A stretch of DNA of 64,000 nucleotides from RPQJ01 sp046347155 (GTDB taxonomy: Bacteria; Pseudomonadota; Gammaproteobacteria; Steroidobacterales; Steroidobacteraceae), in contig JAXMGT010000001.1 in NCBI GenBank assembly GCA_046347155.1, positions 1,736,001-1,800,000 on the forward strand, written 5' to 3'. Both the position numbers and the translations under genes were made by a program. The notes beneath the pieces were generated by a model, which had not been told where the DNA came from, searched no databases, and worked only from the letters and a program-made list of their open reading frames with translations. Positions 51,101 to 60,776 of this stretch are shown piece by piece; position 1 is the stretch's first letter; each line of letters begins with the position of its first letter.

Positions 51101-54100
51101 TCAACGCCGGGCGGCGACCCGCCCGGCCGCGAGCGGGTCGTGCAGCTCGGCGCGCGCCGCCTCGATCTGCTCGTCGAGCCGACGCGCCGACACCGGCACG
51201 AGCGTGCGCAGCTCCTGCGCGTGCAGCGACACCCGGAACTCCTCGACCATCCAGCCGAGCTGCGCGGCCGCCGGCCCGGGCGGGCGGCCGGCCCGTTCCG
51301 CCGAGAGCGCCACGATCGCGGCCTCGTACGGCCTCACCTGCTCCTCGAGTCGCCGGTCCCGCTCGACGTCGTGGCGCAACCGGACGGCCCGTCGCGCCGC
51401 GGCTTTCAGGTATTTCGGCAGCTGCCGCAGCCATGGGTGGGGCGTCCGCCTGAGCCACCCGGGCGCGAGCAGCGCCGCGGCGTGCCGCTCGAGGCCGGTC
51501 CGCGCCGATGTGTGTGCCGCACCGGACAGCCCCTCGAGAGCTGCACGCAGCTCCCGGTGGGCCGCGAGGGTGTTCCGCGCGAGCCGCAGCAGGTCGTCTC
51601 CCCGCTCGGCGACCCCGCCGCGCGCGGCCTCGACCGCCGCGTCGAGGCTGGCCGCATCGTGTGGCCACGACGCCCCGCTCGCGAGGAGCGCCTCCTCGAC
51701 CGCCCGGTCCGCGAGCTCGGCATAGAGCGCGCGGCCGGCGCCGGCGGCGGCGGCGAGCAACGCGAGCTCTCGATCCGCGGACGCGGACCGCAGGACCCAC
51801 TCACGCTGCTGCGGCATTGCGAGTGCCGCGAGCCTCACGATGCCCCCGCGGGTCGCTGCGTGCGCCGCCGTCGCGTCGGCCTCGAGACGGAGGTTCACGG
51901 CGGTGCCGGCATCGACGATGACCGGAAACAGGCGCAGGTTCACGCCACCACTCGCGACATTCACGAATTCAGGCAGCGGGCCGAAATCCCAGCGGCGCAC
52001 GTCGTCGCGGTGCCAGTCGGCGTGCCTCGGCGCCGCGCCATTCGCTGCGGCCGTCGTGCGGAGATCGCGCCTGAGGTCACGCAGGTCGCGCGAGGCACGG
52101 ACCTCGTGGCCCGCCGCGTCGACGACGACGATGCGCAGGCGCAGCCAGTCCGGGATCGCCACCGACGCGATCGCATCCACCGCCGTCGCCCGGCCGGCCG
52201 AACGCGACACGAACGCCGCGAGCGCCGCGTGCAGCGAGCCTTCGCCCGGTGATGCGAGCCCGCCGAGGAAGCGGTCGGCGGCGTCCGGGATCGGCACGAG
52301 TTCACGCCGGAGCTCGCGAGGCAGGCCGCGCAGCAACGCAATCACCTTCTCGCGCAGCAGGCCGGGCACCAGCCATTCGACCCGGTCCGCGGGCAGCATC
52401 GGCACGAGCGGCAACGGCACCCTCAGGCTCACGCCGTCGAGCGGGCTGGTCGGGTCGAACACGTACTCGAGTGGCAGTTCGTTCCCGTCGAGCGGCCAGC
52501 GGTCGGGCCAGTCCCGGTCGGTGCCGGCCGGCAGCGGCTGCGCGAGCAGCACCGCTTCGTCCATGTCGAGCCGGCGCGGGAACTCGCGCTCCGCGCCACG
52601 CCACCAACGGTCGAAGGCGCGGGTCGTGGCCACGTCGGCCGGGATGCGCTCGAGATAGAACGCCGCCAGGACGTCGTCGTGGGCCAGCAGGTCGCGTCGC
52701 CGAAGCTTGGCCTCGACGTGCTCGACCCGGCGACGCGCCTCGGCATTCCGGCGCAGGAACCCGTGATCGAGCGACGACTGCCCGCGTACCAGCGCCTCCT
52801 CGACGAAGATCCGTCGTGCCGTCGCCGCGTCGACATCCGCGAAATTCACCTGGCGACCGCCCGAGAGCATGCGCCCGTAGAGCGACACCGTCTCGCGGGC
52901 GACGACCATCCCGCGCCCCGGGTCCCACTGTGCGTCGCCATAGGCGCGCTTCACCAGGTGCGCGCCGGCCACCTCGATCCACGAGGGCTGCACCTGCGCC
53001 ACCATCCGGGCATAGAGCCGGTGCGTCTCGACGAGGCTCGCCGCGACGACCCAGCGCGGCGTCCGTCGTGCGAGCGGCGTGCCGGGCGCGATCACGAAGC
53101 GGCTGTCGCGCGCCCCGAGGTACGTGCGGTCCTCGTCGAGCACTCCGATGCCGCCGAGGAAGCCGCTCAGGATCGCCTGGTGCAGCGCCGACGCGGGGGC
53201 CGCCTCCGCATTGCGCTCGAGCTCGAGCGAGCCGGTGATTCCGGCGAGTTGGTCGTGGAGGTCGCTCCATTCGCGCATCCGGACGAACGACAGGAAGTTT
53301 TCGCGGCACCACCGGCGCAGTGCACCGGTACCGGCCGCCGCCCGCTCGCGCGATGCCCGCCACAGGTTCAGCACCGCGACGAAATCCGAGCGTTCGTCCG
53401 CGAACGCCGCGTGCCGTTCCGACGCCAGCTCCGACTGCTCGGCCGGGCGCTCCCGCGGGTCCTGGATGCTCAGGAACGCCGCGACGACCAGTCCCTCGGC
53501 CAGGCACCGCAGCCGGGCCGCCTCGATGAGCACACGGGCGAGTCTGGGGTCGACCGGCAGGCCTGCCATCCGTCGCCCGAGCCGAGTGATCCGGCGGTCC
53601 CCGTCCACCGCACCAAGCTCCTGCAGCAGGCGATAACCGTCGTTCAGCAGCCGGGTGTCCGGCGCGTCGAGGAACGGGAATTCCTCCGGCGCACCGAGGC
53701 CGAGCGCGGCCATCTGGAGGATCAGGCTTGCGAGGTTGGTGCGCAGGATTTCCGGGTCCGTGTAACGCGATCGGGCCGCGTAGTCGTCCTCGGCGTAGAG
53801 CCGGATGCAGATGCCCTCGCCCACACGCCCGCAGCGGCCGGCGCGCTGGTCGGCGCTCGCCTGCGAGACGGGCTCCACCGGCAGCCGCTGGAACTTGGTC
53901 CTCGGGCTGTAGCGGCTGATCCTCGCGAGCCCGCTGTCCACGACGAAGCGCACGCCCGGGATCGTGATCGAGGTCTCCGCCACGTTCGTCGCGAGCACGG
54001 CCCGGCGCATCGGGTGCGGCGCGAAGATGCGGTCCTGCTCGGCCGCGGACAGCCGCGCGAACAGCGGCAGCACATCCCACTCGCGCGCACGGGTGCGCGC

Positions 54101-54976
54101 CAGCAGGTCCCGGCACTCGGCGATCTGGCGTTCGCCGGGCAGGAACACGAGCGCGTCGCCGTCGATGCCCCGGGCATCGGTGGCCAGCTCGTCGAGCGCC
54201 GCAACGACGGCCTCCGGGAGCGACGGCGCCTCGTCGTCCTCCTCGTGCAGCGGACGCCAGCGCATCTCGACAGGATGACTGCGACCTTCGACGTCGATGA
54301 CCGGCGCCGCGCCGAAATACTGCGCGAAGCGGTCGGTCTCGATGGTCGCCGAGGTCACGACGACCCGGAGTTCCGGGCGACGCGGCAGGATTCGCTTCAC
54401 GACACCGAGCAGGAAGTCGACGTTGAGGTTGCGCTCGTGCGCCTCGTCGAGGATCAGCGTGTCGTAGCGCTCGAGCAGCGGGTCCGACTCGAGTTCGCGC
54501 AGCAGCAACCCGTCCGTCATCAGCTTGACGAGCGTCCGCGGCCCCGTGCGATCGGTGAAGCGGACCTGGTAGCCGACGAGGTCACCGGTCGCCGTCCCGA
54601 CTTCCTCCGCGACCCGGTGCGCGAGCGCCTGCGCCGCGATCCGGCGGGGCTGGGTGTGCCCGATCAGCCCGGCCGCGCCCCGGCCGAGTTCGAGGCAGAT
54701 CTTCGGCAGCTGCGTGCTCTTGCCGCTGCCGGCGGCGCCGCTCACGATCACGACCGGGTGGACGCGGATCGCGTCCGCGATTTCCGTCCGGCGGGCATGC
54801 ACGGGCAGCGACTCGTCCCAGCGGATCGCGGGCAGCGTCGCGCGTCGCGCGTCGCAGCGTGCGATCGAGGCGGCGACCTGGGCGGCAAGCCGCTCCAGTT
54901 CCTCGATCGACGCGCCGCCCCCGGCGCGGGCCAGGCGGTTGCGCCAACCCGCGAGCCGGCGCCGGTCGCGCAGCAT
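51101..54976 (-). CDS. hrpA: DEAH-box ATP-dependent RNA helicase HrpA
   Basis: A 1,291-residue helicase (E. coli HrpA: 1,300). Walker A GAAGSGKST, DEAH in LILDEAHERNLN, SAT, and motif VI QRAGRCGR lie in the N-terminal half; an OB fold and the long HrpA-specific C-terminal region follow. E. coli HrpA rescues stalled ribosomes. The ATG at 54976 is the first standard codon in the homologous region, but similarity to E. coli HrpA extends about 15 residues further to a CTG at 55021 that overlaps the mazG stop (CTGA) and may be the real start. Confidence 0.93.
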   Translation of the reverse strand: MLRDRRRLAGWRNRLARAGGGASIEELERLAAQVAASIARCDARRATLPAIRWDESLPVHARRTEIADAIRVHPVVIVSGAAGSGKSTQLPKICLELGRGAAGLIGHTQPRRIAAQALAHRVAEEVGTATGDLVGYQVRFTDRTGPRTLVKLMTDGLLLRELESDPLLERYDTLILDEAHERNLNVDFLLGVVKRILPRRPELRVVVTSATIETDRFAQYFGAAPVIDVEGRSHPVEMRWRPLHEEDDEAPSLPEAVVAALDELATDARGIDGDALVFLPGERQIAECRDLLARTRAREWDVLPLFARLSAAEQDRIFAPHPMRRAVLATNVAETSITIPGVRFVVDSGLARISRYSPRTKFQRLPVEPVSQASADQRAGRCGRVGEGICIRLYAEDDYAARSRYTDPEILRTNLASLILQMAALGLGAPEEFPFLDAPDTRLLNDGYRLLQELGAVDGDRRITRLGRRMAGLPVDPRLARVLIEAARLRCLAEGLVVAAFLSIQDPRERPAEQSELASERHAAFADERSDFVAVLNLWRASRERAAAGTGALRRWCRENFLSFVRMREWSDLHDQLAGITGSLELERNAEAAPASALHQAILSGFLGGIGVLDEDRTYLGARDSRFVIAPGTPLARRTPRWVVAASLVETHRLYARMVAQVQPSWIEVAGAHLVKRAYGDAQWDPGRGMVVARETVSLYGRMLSGGRQVNFADVDAATARRIFVEEALVRGQSSLDHGFLRRNAEARRRVEHVEAKLRRRDLLAHDDVLAAFYLERIPADVATTRAFDRWWRGAEREFPRRLDMDEAVLLAQPLPAGTDRDWPDRWPLDGNELPLEYVFDPTSPLDGVSLRVPLPLVPMLPADRVEWLVPGLLREKVIALLRGLPRELRRELVPIPDAADRFLGGLASPGEGSLHAALAAFVSRSAGRATAVDAIASVAIPDWLRLRIVVVDAAGHEVRASRDLRDLRRDLRTTAAANGAAPRHADWHRDDVRRWDFGPLPEFVNVASGGVNLRLFPVIVDAGTAVNLRLEADATAAHAATRGGIVRLAALAMPQQREWVLRSASADRELALLAAAAGAGRALYAELADRAVEEALLASGASWPHDAASLDAAVEAARGGVAERGDDLLRLARNTLAAHRELRAALEGLSGAAHTSARTGLERHAAALLAPGWLRRTPHPWLRQLPKYLKAAARRAVRLRHDVERDRRLEEQVRPYEAAIVALSAERAGRPPGPAAAQLGWMVEEFRVSLHAQELRTLVPVSARRLDEQIEAARAELHDPLAAGRVAARR

Positions 54977-55017
54977 GCAGCGGTCGAGGTCGGCGGCCAG
55001 CGCGTCGAGCCGCGCCT

Positions 55018-55803
55018 TCAGCCCGCGTCCCGTTTCGCCGCGACCCACAGCGCCTCCAGTTCCTCGAGCGTGCGGCCCTCGAACGGCCTGCCTTCGGCGG
55101 ACGCCGCGCCCTCCATGCTCCTGAACCGACGCTCGAACTTCGCGTTCGCGTCGCGCAGCGCGCCTTCCGGATCGACGCCGAGGTGTCGCGCGATCTGCGC
55201 GAGGCTGAAGAGCAGGTCGCCGAGCTCCTCCCGCGCGTGGTCCACGTCGCCGGACGCGCGAGCCGCATCGAACTCGGCCAGTTCCTCGGCAACTTTTTCG
55301 CGCACGCCCGCCGCATCGGTCCAGTCGAACCCGACGCGCGCCGCACGGCTGCCGAGCTTCGCGGCCCGCGTGAGCGCCGGCAGCCCGAGCGTGACGCCGT
55401 CGAGGACGCCGGCCGCCTCGCCGCGTGCCGCGCGCTCGGCCGCCTTGTGACGCTCCCAGGCCCGCGTCTGCTCGGCCGCATCGGCGATGCTCTCGCCGGC
55501 GAACACATGCGGGTGCCGACGTTCGAGCTTGTCGGCGATCGTCGCGGCGATGTCGTCGAACGTGAAGTGCCCTCCCTCCTCGGCGATGCGCGCCTGGAAC
55601 ACCACCTGGAACAGCAGGTCCCCGAGCTCGTCGCGGACCGCGTCCGGGTCGTTGCGCCGCACGGCGTCGGCGACCTCGTAGGCCTCCTCGAGCGTGTGCG
55701 GCACGATCGACGACCACGTCTGCTCGCGGTCCCACGGGCAGCCGTGCTCCGGGTCGCGCAACCTTGCCATCACCGCGAGCAGCCTTTGGATCGGGTCGTT
55801 CAC
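55018..55803 (-). CDS. mazG: Nucleoside triphosphate pyrophosphohydrolase MazG
   Basis: A 261-residue tandem MazG protein that hydrolyses (d)NTPs to monophosphates. The first domain has CPWDREQTWSSIVPHTLEEAYEV and DELGDLLFQVVFQARIAEE; the second repeats the EELGDLLFSLAQIARHLG pattern. It has metal-binding Glu/Asp clusters in both. GTG at 55803 overlaps the nudL stop (GTGA). Its own stop overlaps the putative CTG start of hrpA. Confidence 0.94.
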   Translation of the reverse strand: MNDPIQRLLAVMARLRDPEHGCPWDREQTWSSIVPHTLEEAYEVADAVRRNDPDAVRDELGDLLFQVVFQARIAEEGGHFTFDDIAATIADKLERRHPHVFAGESIADAAEQTRAWERHKAAERAARGEAAGVLDGVTLGLPALTRAAKLGSRAARVGFDWTDAAGVREKVAEELAEFDAARASGDVDHAREELGDLLFSLAQIARHLGVDPEGALRDANAKFERRFRSMEGAASAEGRPFEGRTLEELEALWVAAKRDAG

Positions 55804-56450
55804 GGCAGCCCCAGCGCCCTGCGCAGCGAGCCGAGCATCACGGCGGTCGCGCCCCAGATGTTGCGCCCTTCGTAGGGCAGGTCGTGACCCCGGAACGTCC
55901 GGCCGGCGAACGTGCGCTCCCGCGCCACGTAGTTCGACGCGTCGAGCGCGTACTCGAGCGGCACCTCGAACACCGATTCGACTTCGGTCCGGTCGAGCGA
56001 CAGCGTGTAGCCCGGCCGGACGAATCCGACCGCCGGGCTCACGACGTACCCCGACACGACCACGTGGTCGCCGAGCCAGCCCGCCTGGGTGACGTGCCCG
56101 CGCGGCAGCCCGATCTCTTCCTCGGTCTCCCGCAGCGCAGCCTCCCACGGACCCGGGTCCGACGGTTCGATCCGGCCGCCCGGAAAGCTGATCTGGCCGG
56201 CGTGGTGCTTCAAGTGGGAGGCCCGTTGCGTGAGCAGGAGCGTGAGACCGTGCGGCTGCTCGACGATCGGCACCAGCACGGCGGCGCGCGAAAACGTCGC
56301 GGGCAGCATCGTGCGCAGTATCTCGATCTCGTCGGCCGAGCGTTCCCGTGCCAGCGCGGCGAACGGGTCGCCGCCGGGCGCACTGCCCCGCAACCGCGCC
56401 TCGACGAGCGCACGCAGGCCCGCCGCATCCTGCGCCGCCGCCACCGTCAC
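55800..56450 (-). CDS. nudL: NUDIX CoA pyrophosphatase (NudL-like)
   Basis: A 216-residue NUDIX hydrolase. The UPF0035 motif LLTQRASHLKHHAGQISFPG precedes the NUDIX box (GGRIEPSDPGPWEAALRETEEE...GL), the combination that marks coenzyme A diphosphatases. It would trim CoA or oxidised CoA derivatives. GTG at 56450 overlaps the fumC stop (GTGA). The gene sits in a window rich in acyl-CoA metabolism but is a common housekeeping function. Confidence 0.9.
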   Translation of the reverse strand: MTVAAAQDAAGLRALVEARLRGSAPGGDPFAALARERSADEIEILRTMLPATFSRAAVLVPIVEQPHGLTLLLTQRASHLKHHAGQISFPGGRIEPSDPGPWEAALRETEEEIGLPRGHVTQAGWLGDHVVVSGYVVSPAVGFVRPGYTLSLDRTEVESVFEVPLEYALDASNYVARERTFAGRTFRGHDLPYEGRNIWGATAVMLGSLRRALGLP

Positions 56451-57853
56451 TCCTCCCCGTCCCCGTGCCGCTTCCCGGCGCGAGTGAGCGCGGCCGGGTC
56501 GAGCAGCCGGGCGAGGCGCTCGGCCTCGATGTCGGTCATCTCGCCCGCGACCTCGCGCACCGGCCGGCCTTCCGCATAGGCCTTCTTCGCGATCGCGGCC
56601 GCCCGGTCGTACCCCACGACCGGGTTCAGCGCCGTCACGAGCATCGGGTTGCGCTCGAGCGCGCCGGCGAGCTGCCGGCCGTTCACCGCGAACCCGGCGA
56701 TCGCGCTGCGCGCGAGCGCCCTTGACGCGTTGGCCATCAGTTCGACGCCCTGCAGCAGGTCATGCGCGATCACCGGCAGCATCACGTTCAACTGGAAGTT
56801 CCCGGATTGTCCGGCAATCCCGATCGTGACGTCGTTGCCCATCACCTTCGCGGCCGCCATCGCAACCGCCTCCGGGATCACCGGGTTCACCTTGCCCGGC
56901 ATGATGCTGCTGCCGGGCTGCAGCGCCGGCAGTGCGATTTCACCCAGGCCGGCGAGCGGGCCGCTGTTCATCCATCGCAGGTCGTTCGCAATCTTCATCA
57001 GGCAGGTGGCGAGCGTACGCAACTGGCCCGAGAGCTCGACCGCCGTGTCCTGCGAGCTGATCGCTGCAAAGAAGTCCCGGCTCGGCCGCAGGTCGAGGCC
57101 GGTCTGCCGTGACAACGCCGCCGCGAACGCCGCCGCGAAACCGTCCGGCGCATTCACGCCGCTGCCGATCGCCGTTCCGCCCTGGGCGAGCGTGTGCAGC
57201 CGGGGCCGGCAGCCGCGGAGACGCGCGACACAGTCCTCGACGAGCGTGCGCCACGCGCCGAGTTCCTGGCCGAGCGTGAGCGGCATCGCGTCCATCAGAT
57301 GCGTCCGGCCGGTCTTGACGACCTCCCCGACGTCGGCGGCCTTGCGACCGAGCGTCTCCGACAGCTCGTGCAGCGACGGCAGCAGTTGCTCGGTCAGCGC
57401 CAGTGCGGCGCTCAGGTGGATCACGGTCGGGATGACGTCATTGCTGCTCTGGCTGCGGTTCACGTCGTCGTTCGGGTGGATCGGCAGTCCGCCGGCGCCG
57501 GCGCTCGCGACCCGCGCGATCACCTCGTTCGCGTTCATGTTGCTGCTCGTGCCCGAACCGGTCTGGAACACGTCGACCGGGAACTGGGCGTCGTGACGGC
57601 CTTCCGCCACCTCGAGCGCGGCCTGCTGGATCGCCACCGCTCGCACGTGATCGAGCACGCCGAGCTCGTCGTTGGCCACGGCGGAGGCCCACTTGACGAG
57701 CCCGAGCGCCCGGATGAATCCCCTCGGCATCCGCAGGCCGCTCAACTGGAAGTTCTGGACGGCGCGCTGGGTCTGCGCACCCCACAGGGCGTGGGCGGGC
57801 ACCCGAAGCTCGCCCATGCTGTCGCGTTCGAGGCGGTAGTCCTGGCTCGACAT
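56447..57853 (-). CDS. fumC: Class II fumarase
   Basis: A 468-residue oxygen-stable fumarate hydratase of the aspartase/fumarase superfamily. The signature GSSIMPGKVNP and TGSGTSSNMNANEV are intact; the catalytic Ser lies in the GSSxMPxKxN loop. ATG at 57853 begins MSSQDYRLERDSMGEL, the normal FumC N-terminus. It heads the fumC-nudL-mazG-hrpA chain and is divergent from purB with an 84-base gap. Confidence 0.95.
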   Translation of the reverse strand: MSSQDYRLERDSMGELRVPAHALWGAQTQRAVQNFQLSGLRMPRGFIRALGLVKWASAVANDELGVLDHVRAVAIQQAALEVAEGRHDAQFPVDVFQTGSGTSSNMNANEVIARVASAGAGGLPIHPNDDVNRSQSSNDVIPTVIHLSAALALTEQLLPSLHELSETLGRKAADVGEVVKTGRTHLMDAMPLTLGQELGAWRTLVEDCVARLRGCRPRLHTLAQGGTAIGSGVNAPDGFAAAFAAALSRQTGLDLRPSRDFFAAISSQDTAVELSGQLRTLATCLMKIANDLRWMNSGPLAGLGEIALPALQPGSSIMPGKVNPVIPEAVAMAAAKVMGNDVTIGIAGQSGNFQLNVMLPVIAHDLLQGVELMANASRALARSAIAGFAVNGRQLAGALERNPMLVTALNPVVGYDRAAAIAKKAYAEGRPVREVAGEMTDIEAERLARLLDPAALTRAGKRHGDGEE

Positions 57854-57937
57854 GTCGCGGGCTCCGAAGGCGGTCGCGGGCGCCGGGAACCGGGCCTGCG
57901 GTATCATCGCGGATCGTAGCACCTCCCGGATTCCCGC

Positions 57938-59305
57938 ATGAGCCTCAACACCCTCACGGCACTTTCGCCCGTCGACGGCCGATACGCGAGCCGGTGCGCG
58001 GAACTGCGCGAGATTTTCAGCGAAGCCGGACTCGTCCGGGCCCGGGTCCGCGTCGAGGCCGCGTGGCTGCAGGCGCTCGCGGCGAACCCGTCGATTCAGG
58101 AACTGAGGGGCCTCGGCCCGGCCGACCTGGCGACGGTCGCCCAGCTCGCCTCCGGGTTCAGCGACGCCGACGCGGCCGAGGTGAAGGCGATCGAGCGCGA
58201 GACCAACCACGACGTCAAGGCCGTCGAATACTGGATCAAGCGCCGTCTGGGCCGTAACGCGGCCTGGGCGACCCGCCTCGAGTTCGTGCACTTCGCGTGC
58301 ACCTCGGAGGACATCAACAACCTCTCCTACGCGGTCATGTGCCTCGAGGCGCGCGACCGGGTGCTGGCGCCCCGGCTCGATGCACTGGTCGAGACGCTGA
58401 GGGCCATGGCGCATGCGCACGCGGACGACGCGATGATGTCGCGCACGCACGGCCAGCCCGCGACGCCGACCACGCTCGGCAAGGAAGTCGCCGTGTTCGT
58501 CCATCGGCTGCGCCGTTGCATCGATCGGCTCCGCTCGGTCAGGATCCTCGGCAAGGCGAACGGCGCCGTGGGCAACTACAACGCACACGTCGCCGCCTAC
58601 CCGGAGGTCGACTGGCCCGCGCTCAGTCGGCGCCTCGTCGAATCGCTCGGCCTCGAGTGGAATCCCTACACGACGCAGATCGAGCCCCACGACTGGATGG
58701 CCGAGTACTTCGATGCGCTTGCGCGCGCGAACACCGTGCTCGTCGACCTGTGCAGGGACTTCTGGGGCTACATCTCGGTCGGCGCCTTCCGGCAGAAGGT
58801 GGTGGCCGGCGAAGTCGGATCCTCGACGATGCCCCACAAGGTGAACCCCATCGACTTCGAGAACGCAGAGGGCAATTTCGGCGTCGCGAACGCACTGCTG
58901 CGCTTCATGGCCGAAAAGCTGCCCGTGTCGCGCTGGCAGCGCGACCTCACGGACTCGACCGTGCAGCGGAACATCGGCGTCGCACTCGCCCACGCCGACG
59001 TCGCGATCCAGTCCGTCTCGCGCGGGCTGGCGCGCCTCGAGGTGGACCGGGCACAGCTCGCCGCCGAGCTCGACGCGAACTGGGAACTTCTGGCCGAGCC
59101 GATCCAGACCGTGATGCGCCGGCACGCCGTGCCCGAGGCCTACGAGCAGCTGAAGGCACTCACGCGGGGTCGTCGCCTCGACTCGGCCGCGCTCGCGGCC
59201 TTCATCGACGGACTCGCGATCCCGAAGGAAGAGAAGGAACGCCTGCGCGGGCTCGCACCCGGCAACTACCTCGGCATCGCGGCACGGCTGGCCCGCGATG
59301 TCTGA
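57938..59305 (+). CDS. purB: Adenylosuccinate lyase
   Basis: A 455-residue enzyme of purine synthesis acting on SAICAR and adenylosuccinate. LTALSPVDGRYASR at the start, the TSEDINNLSYA segment and the signature GSSTMPHKVNP are as in E. coli PurB. A TATCAT -10-like sequence lies at 57902-57907. The stop overlaps the GNAT gene by eight bases. Confidence 0.96.
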   Translation: MSLNTLTALSPVDGRYASRCAELREIFSEAGLVRARVRVEAAWLQALAANPSIQELRGLGPADLATVAQLASGFSDADAAEVKAIERETNHDVKAVEYWIKRRLGRNAAWATRLEFVHFACTSEDINNLSYAVMCLEARDRVLAPRLDALVETLRAMAHAHADDAMMSRTHGQPATPTTLGKEVAVFVHRLRRCIDRLRSVRILGKANGAVGNYNAHVAAYPEVDWPALSRRLVESLGLEWNPYTTQIEPHDWMAEYFDALARANTVLVDLCRDFWGYISVGAFRQKVVAGEVGSSTMPHKVNPIDFENAEGNFGVANALLRFMAEKLPVSRWQRDLTDSTVQRNIGVALAHADVAIQSVSRGLARLEVDRAQLAAELDANWELLAEPIQTVMRRHAVPEAYEQLKALTRGRRLDSAALAAFIDGLAIPKEEKERLRGLAPGNYLGIAARLARDV

Positions 59306-59822
59306 GCGCGCCGGGCCGGCCGGGCTCCTGCTCGTGCCGGCGACCTGGGCGGCCGACCGCGACGAGCTGATGTCCGTGCGCAGGGCCGTGTTCGTCATCG
59401 AGCAGCGCATCGCGGAAAGCGAGGAAATCGACGAGTACGATCCGTCCTGCGTCCACGTGGTGGCGCGTCTCGGGGACCGCGCGGTCGGGACCGGCCGCCT
59501 GGCCCCGTCGGGCAAGATCGGCCGGGTTGCGGTCCTGCGCGACCACAGGGGCCTCGGAATCGGGGTCGCGGTCGTTCGTCATCTCGTGAACCAGGCCACA
59601 GAACTCGGGCTCGCCCAGGTATACCTTCACGCCCAGGCCGACTCCGTGGGCTTCTACGAGCGGCTGGGATTCAACGCAGAAGGTCCGATCTTCGACGAGG
59701 TAGGCATCCCGCACCGGCGCATGCGCCGCGGGATCGAGCGAGCAGATGGAACCACGCCTGGACGCGACGGCAACGCGGAACATCCTGACCTCGCTCGAGG
59801 AGTATCGGGCGACCGTGGCTGA
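59298..59822 (+). CDS. GNAT-family N-acetyltransferase
   Basis: A 174-residue acetyltransferase. Acetyl-CoA binding motif A reads IGRVAVLRDHRGLGIG (about 73-90); the N-terminal RRAVFVIEQRIAESEEID and C-terminal YERLGFNAEG are the ElaA/YjcF-type pattern. The substrate is unknown. The last 26 codons overlap the next gene in another frame by 77 bases and look unconserved, so the real functional end may be near residue 148. Confidence 0.85.
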   Translation: MSERAGPAGLLLVPATWAADRDELMSVRRAVFVIEQRIAESEEIDEYDPSCVHVVARLGDRAVGTGRLAPSGKIGRVAVLRDHRGLGIGVAVVRHLVNQATELGLAQVYLHAQADSVGFYERLGFNAEGPIFDEVGIPHRRMRRGIERADGTTPGRDGNAEHPDLARGVSGDRG

Positions 59823-60252
59823 GCTCGCCTCGCGGGCCCAGCGCTGCCTGTCGATCTACACGCCCGACCTCGAACCCCAGATCTACGACCAGGACAGCTT
59901 CCTCGAGCCGATGAAGCGGCTGGTGCTCGCCCGCAGCCACGCCCGGCTCCGGGTGCTCATCTCGGACCCGGGCCGCGTCGCCCGCGAGGGCAACCGCTTC
60001 ATGCAGGCGGCCCGCCGGCTCACGAGCTACATCGACCTGCGCAACGTCTCGGTGCCGTTCCGCGGCAACCCGTGCTCGTTCATCGTCGCCGACGACAAGG
60101 CGATCGCCTATCGCCAGCAGGCCTCGAAGTGGGAAGGCGTCGTCGAGTTCAACGACCCGGCGCTCGTGCGCCGCTACCTCGCCTACTTCGACCAGGTCTG
60201 GGCCGAGAGCATCGTCCAGCCCGAGCTGCGAGCGACCGCGGTCGATTTCTAG
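59746..60252 (+). CDS. DUF7931-type protein (phospholipase D-like fold?)
   Basis: A 168-residue protein of unknown function. The pattern LEPQIYDQDSFLEPMKRLVLARSHARLRVLISD, split around residues 45-75, resembles one half of a phospholipase D fold but lacks a clear HKD motif. Similar proteins occur next to GNAT genes in gammaproteobacteria. Its ATG lies inside the GNAT gene, a 77-base overlap, implying tightly linked expression. Confidence 0.7.
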   Translation: MEPRLDATATRNILTSLEEYRATVAELASRAQRCLSIYTPDLEPQIYDQDSFLEPMKRLVLARSHARLRVLISDPGRVAREGNRFMQAARRLTSYIDLRNVSVPFRGNPCSFIVADDKAIAYRQQASKWEGVVEFNDPALVRRYLAYFDQVWAESIVQPELRATAVDF

Positions 60253-60280
60253 GCGCAGCCGCGCCCTTTCCGCACGACCC

Positions 60281-60286
60281 TATAAT
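60281..60286 (+). promoter_or_regulatory. TATAAT box immediately upstream of nudJ
   Basis: A perfect -10 hexamer, 7 bases before the chosen nudJ ATG at 60294 and overlapping an ATG at 60285. No good -35 is seen. If it is active, the transcript would begin at or near the start codon (leaderless). Confidence 0.4.
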
Positions 60287-60293
60287 GACCGGC

Positions 60294-60770
60294 ATGGTCT
60301 GGAAGCCGGACGTCACCGTTGCAGCCGTCGCCGAACGCGATGGCCGGTTCCTGTTCGTCGAGGAGCGCGCCGGTGGACGCATCGTGCTGAACCAGCCGGC
60401 TGGCCACCTCGAGGATGGCGAGACACTGATCGACGCCGTCGTGCGCGAGACGCTCGAGGAAACGGCGTGGACGTTCGAGCCCACGGGCATCGTCGGCCTG
60501 TACCTCTGGAAGCGCGGGCCCGGCGGCCGCACGTTCCTGCGGGTCGCGTTCCGCGGCGTCCTGGTCGCCCACGACCCGGCGCGCCCGCTCGACCGCGCGA
60601 TCCTCCGCACCCGCTGGCTCAACCGCACCCAACTGGCCGCGCCCGGCCAGCGGCTCCGCAGCCCGCTCGTGCTGACCTGCGTCGACCACTGGCTCGCCGG
60701 CGCCGATCACCCGCTCTCGCTGCTCAACCACCTGATCGACGACCCCGCGGCGCTCGCCGCCAGCGGCTGA
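60294..60770 (+). CDS. nudJ: NUDIX phosphatase NudJ
   Basis: A 158-residue NUDIX hydrolase. WKPDVTVAAV at the start and the NUDIX box GHLEDGETLIDAVVRETLEE match E. coli NudJ, a hydroxymethylpyrimidine pyrophosphate and nucleotide phosphatase that lies upstream of mnmA there too. ATG at 60294 is preferred over 60285 because the protein then begins like NudJ and does not overlap the -10. The gene order nudJ-mnmA is conserved. Confidence 0.87.
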   Translation: MVWKPDVTVAAVAERDGRFLFVEERAGGRIVLNQPAGHLEDGETLIDAVVRETLEETAWTFEPTGIVGLYLWKRGPGGRTFLRVAFRGVLVAHDPARPLDRAILRTRWLNRTQLAAPGQRLRSPLVLTCVDHWLAGADHPLSLLNHLIDDPAALAASG

Positions 60771-60776
60771 CGCTCA

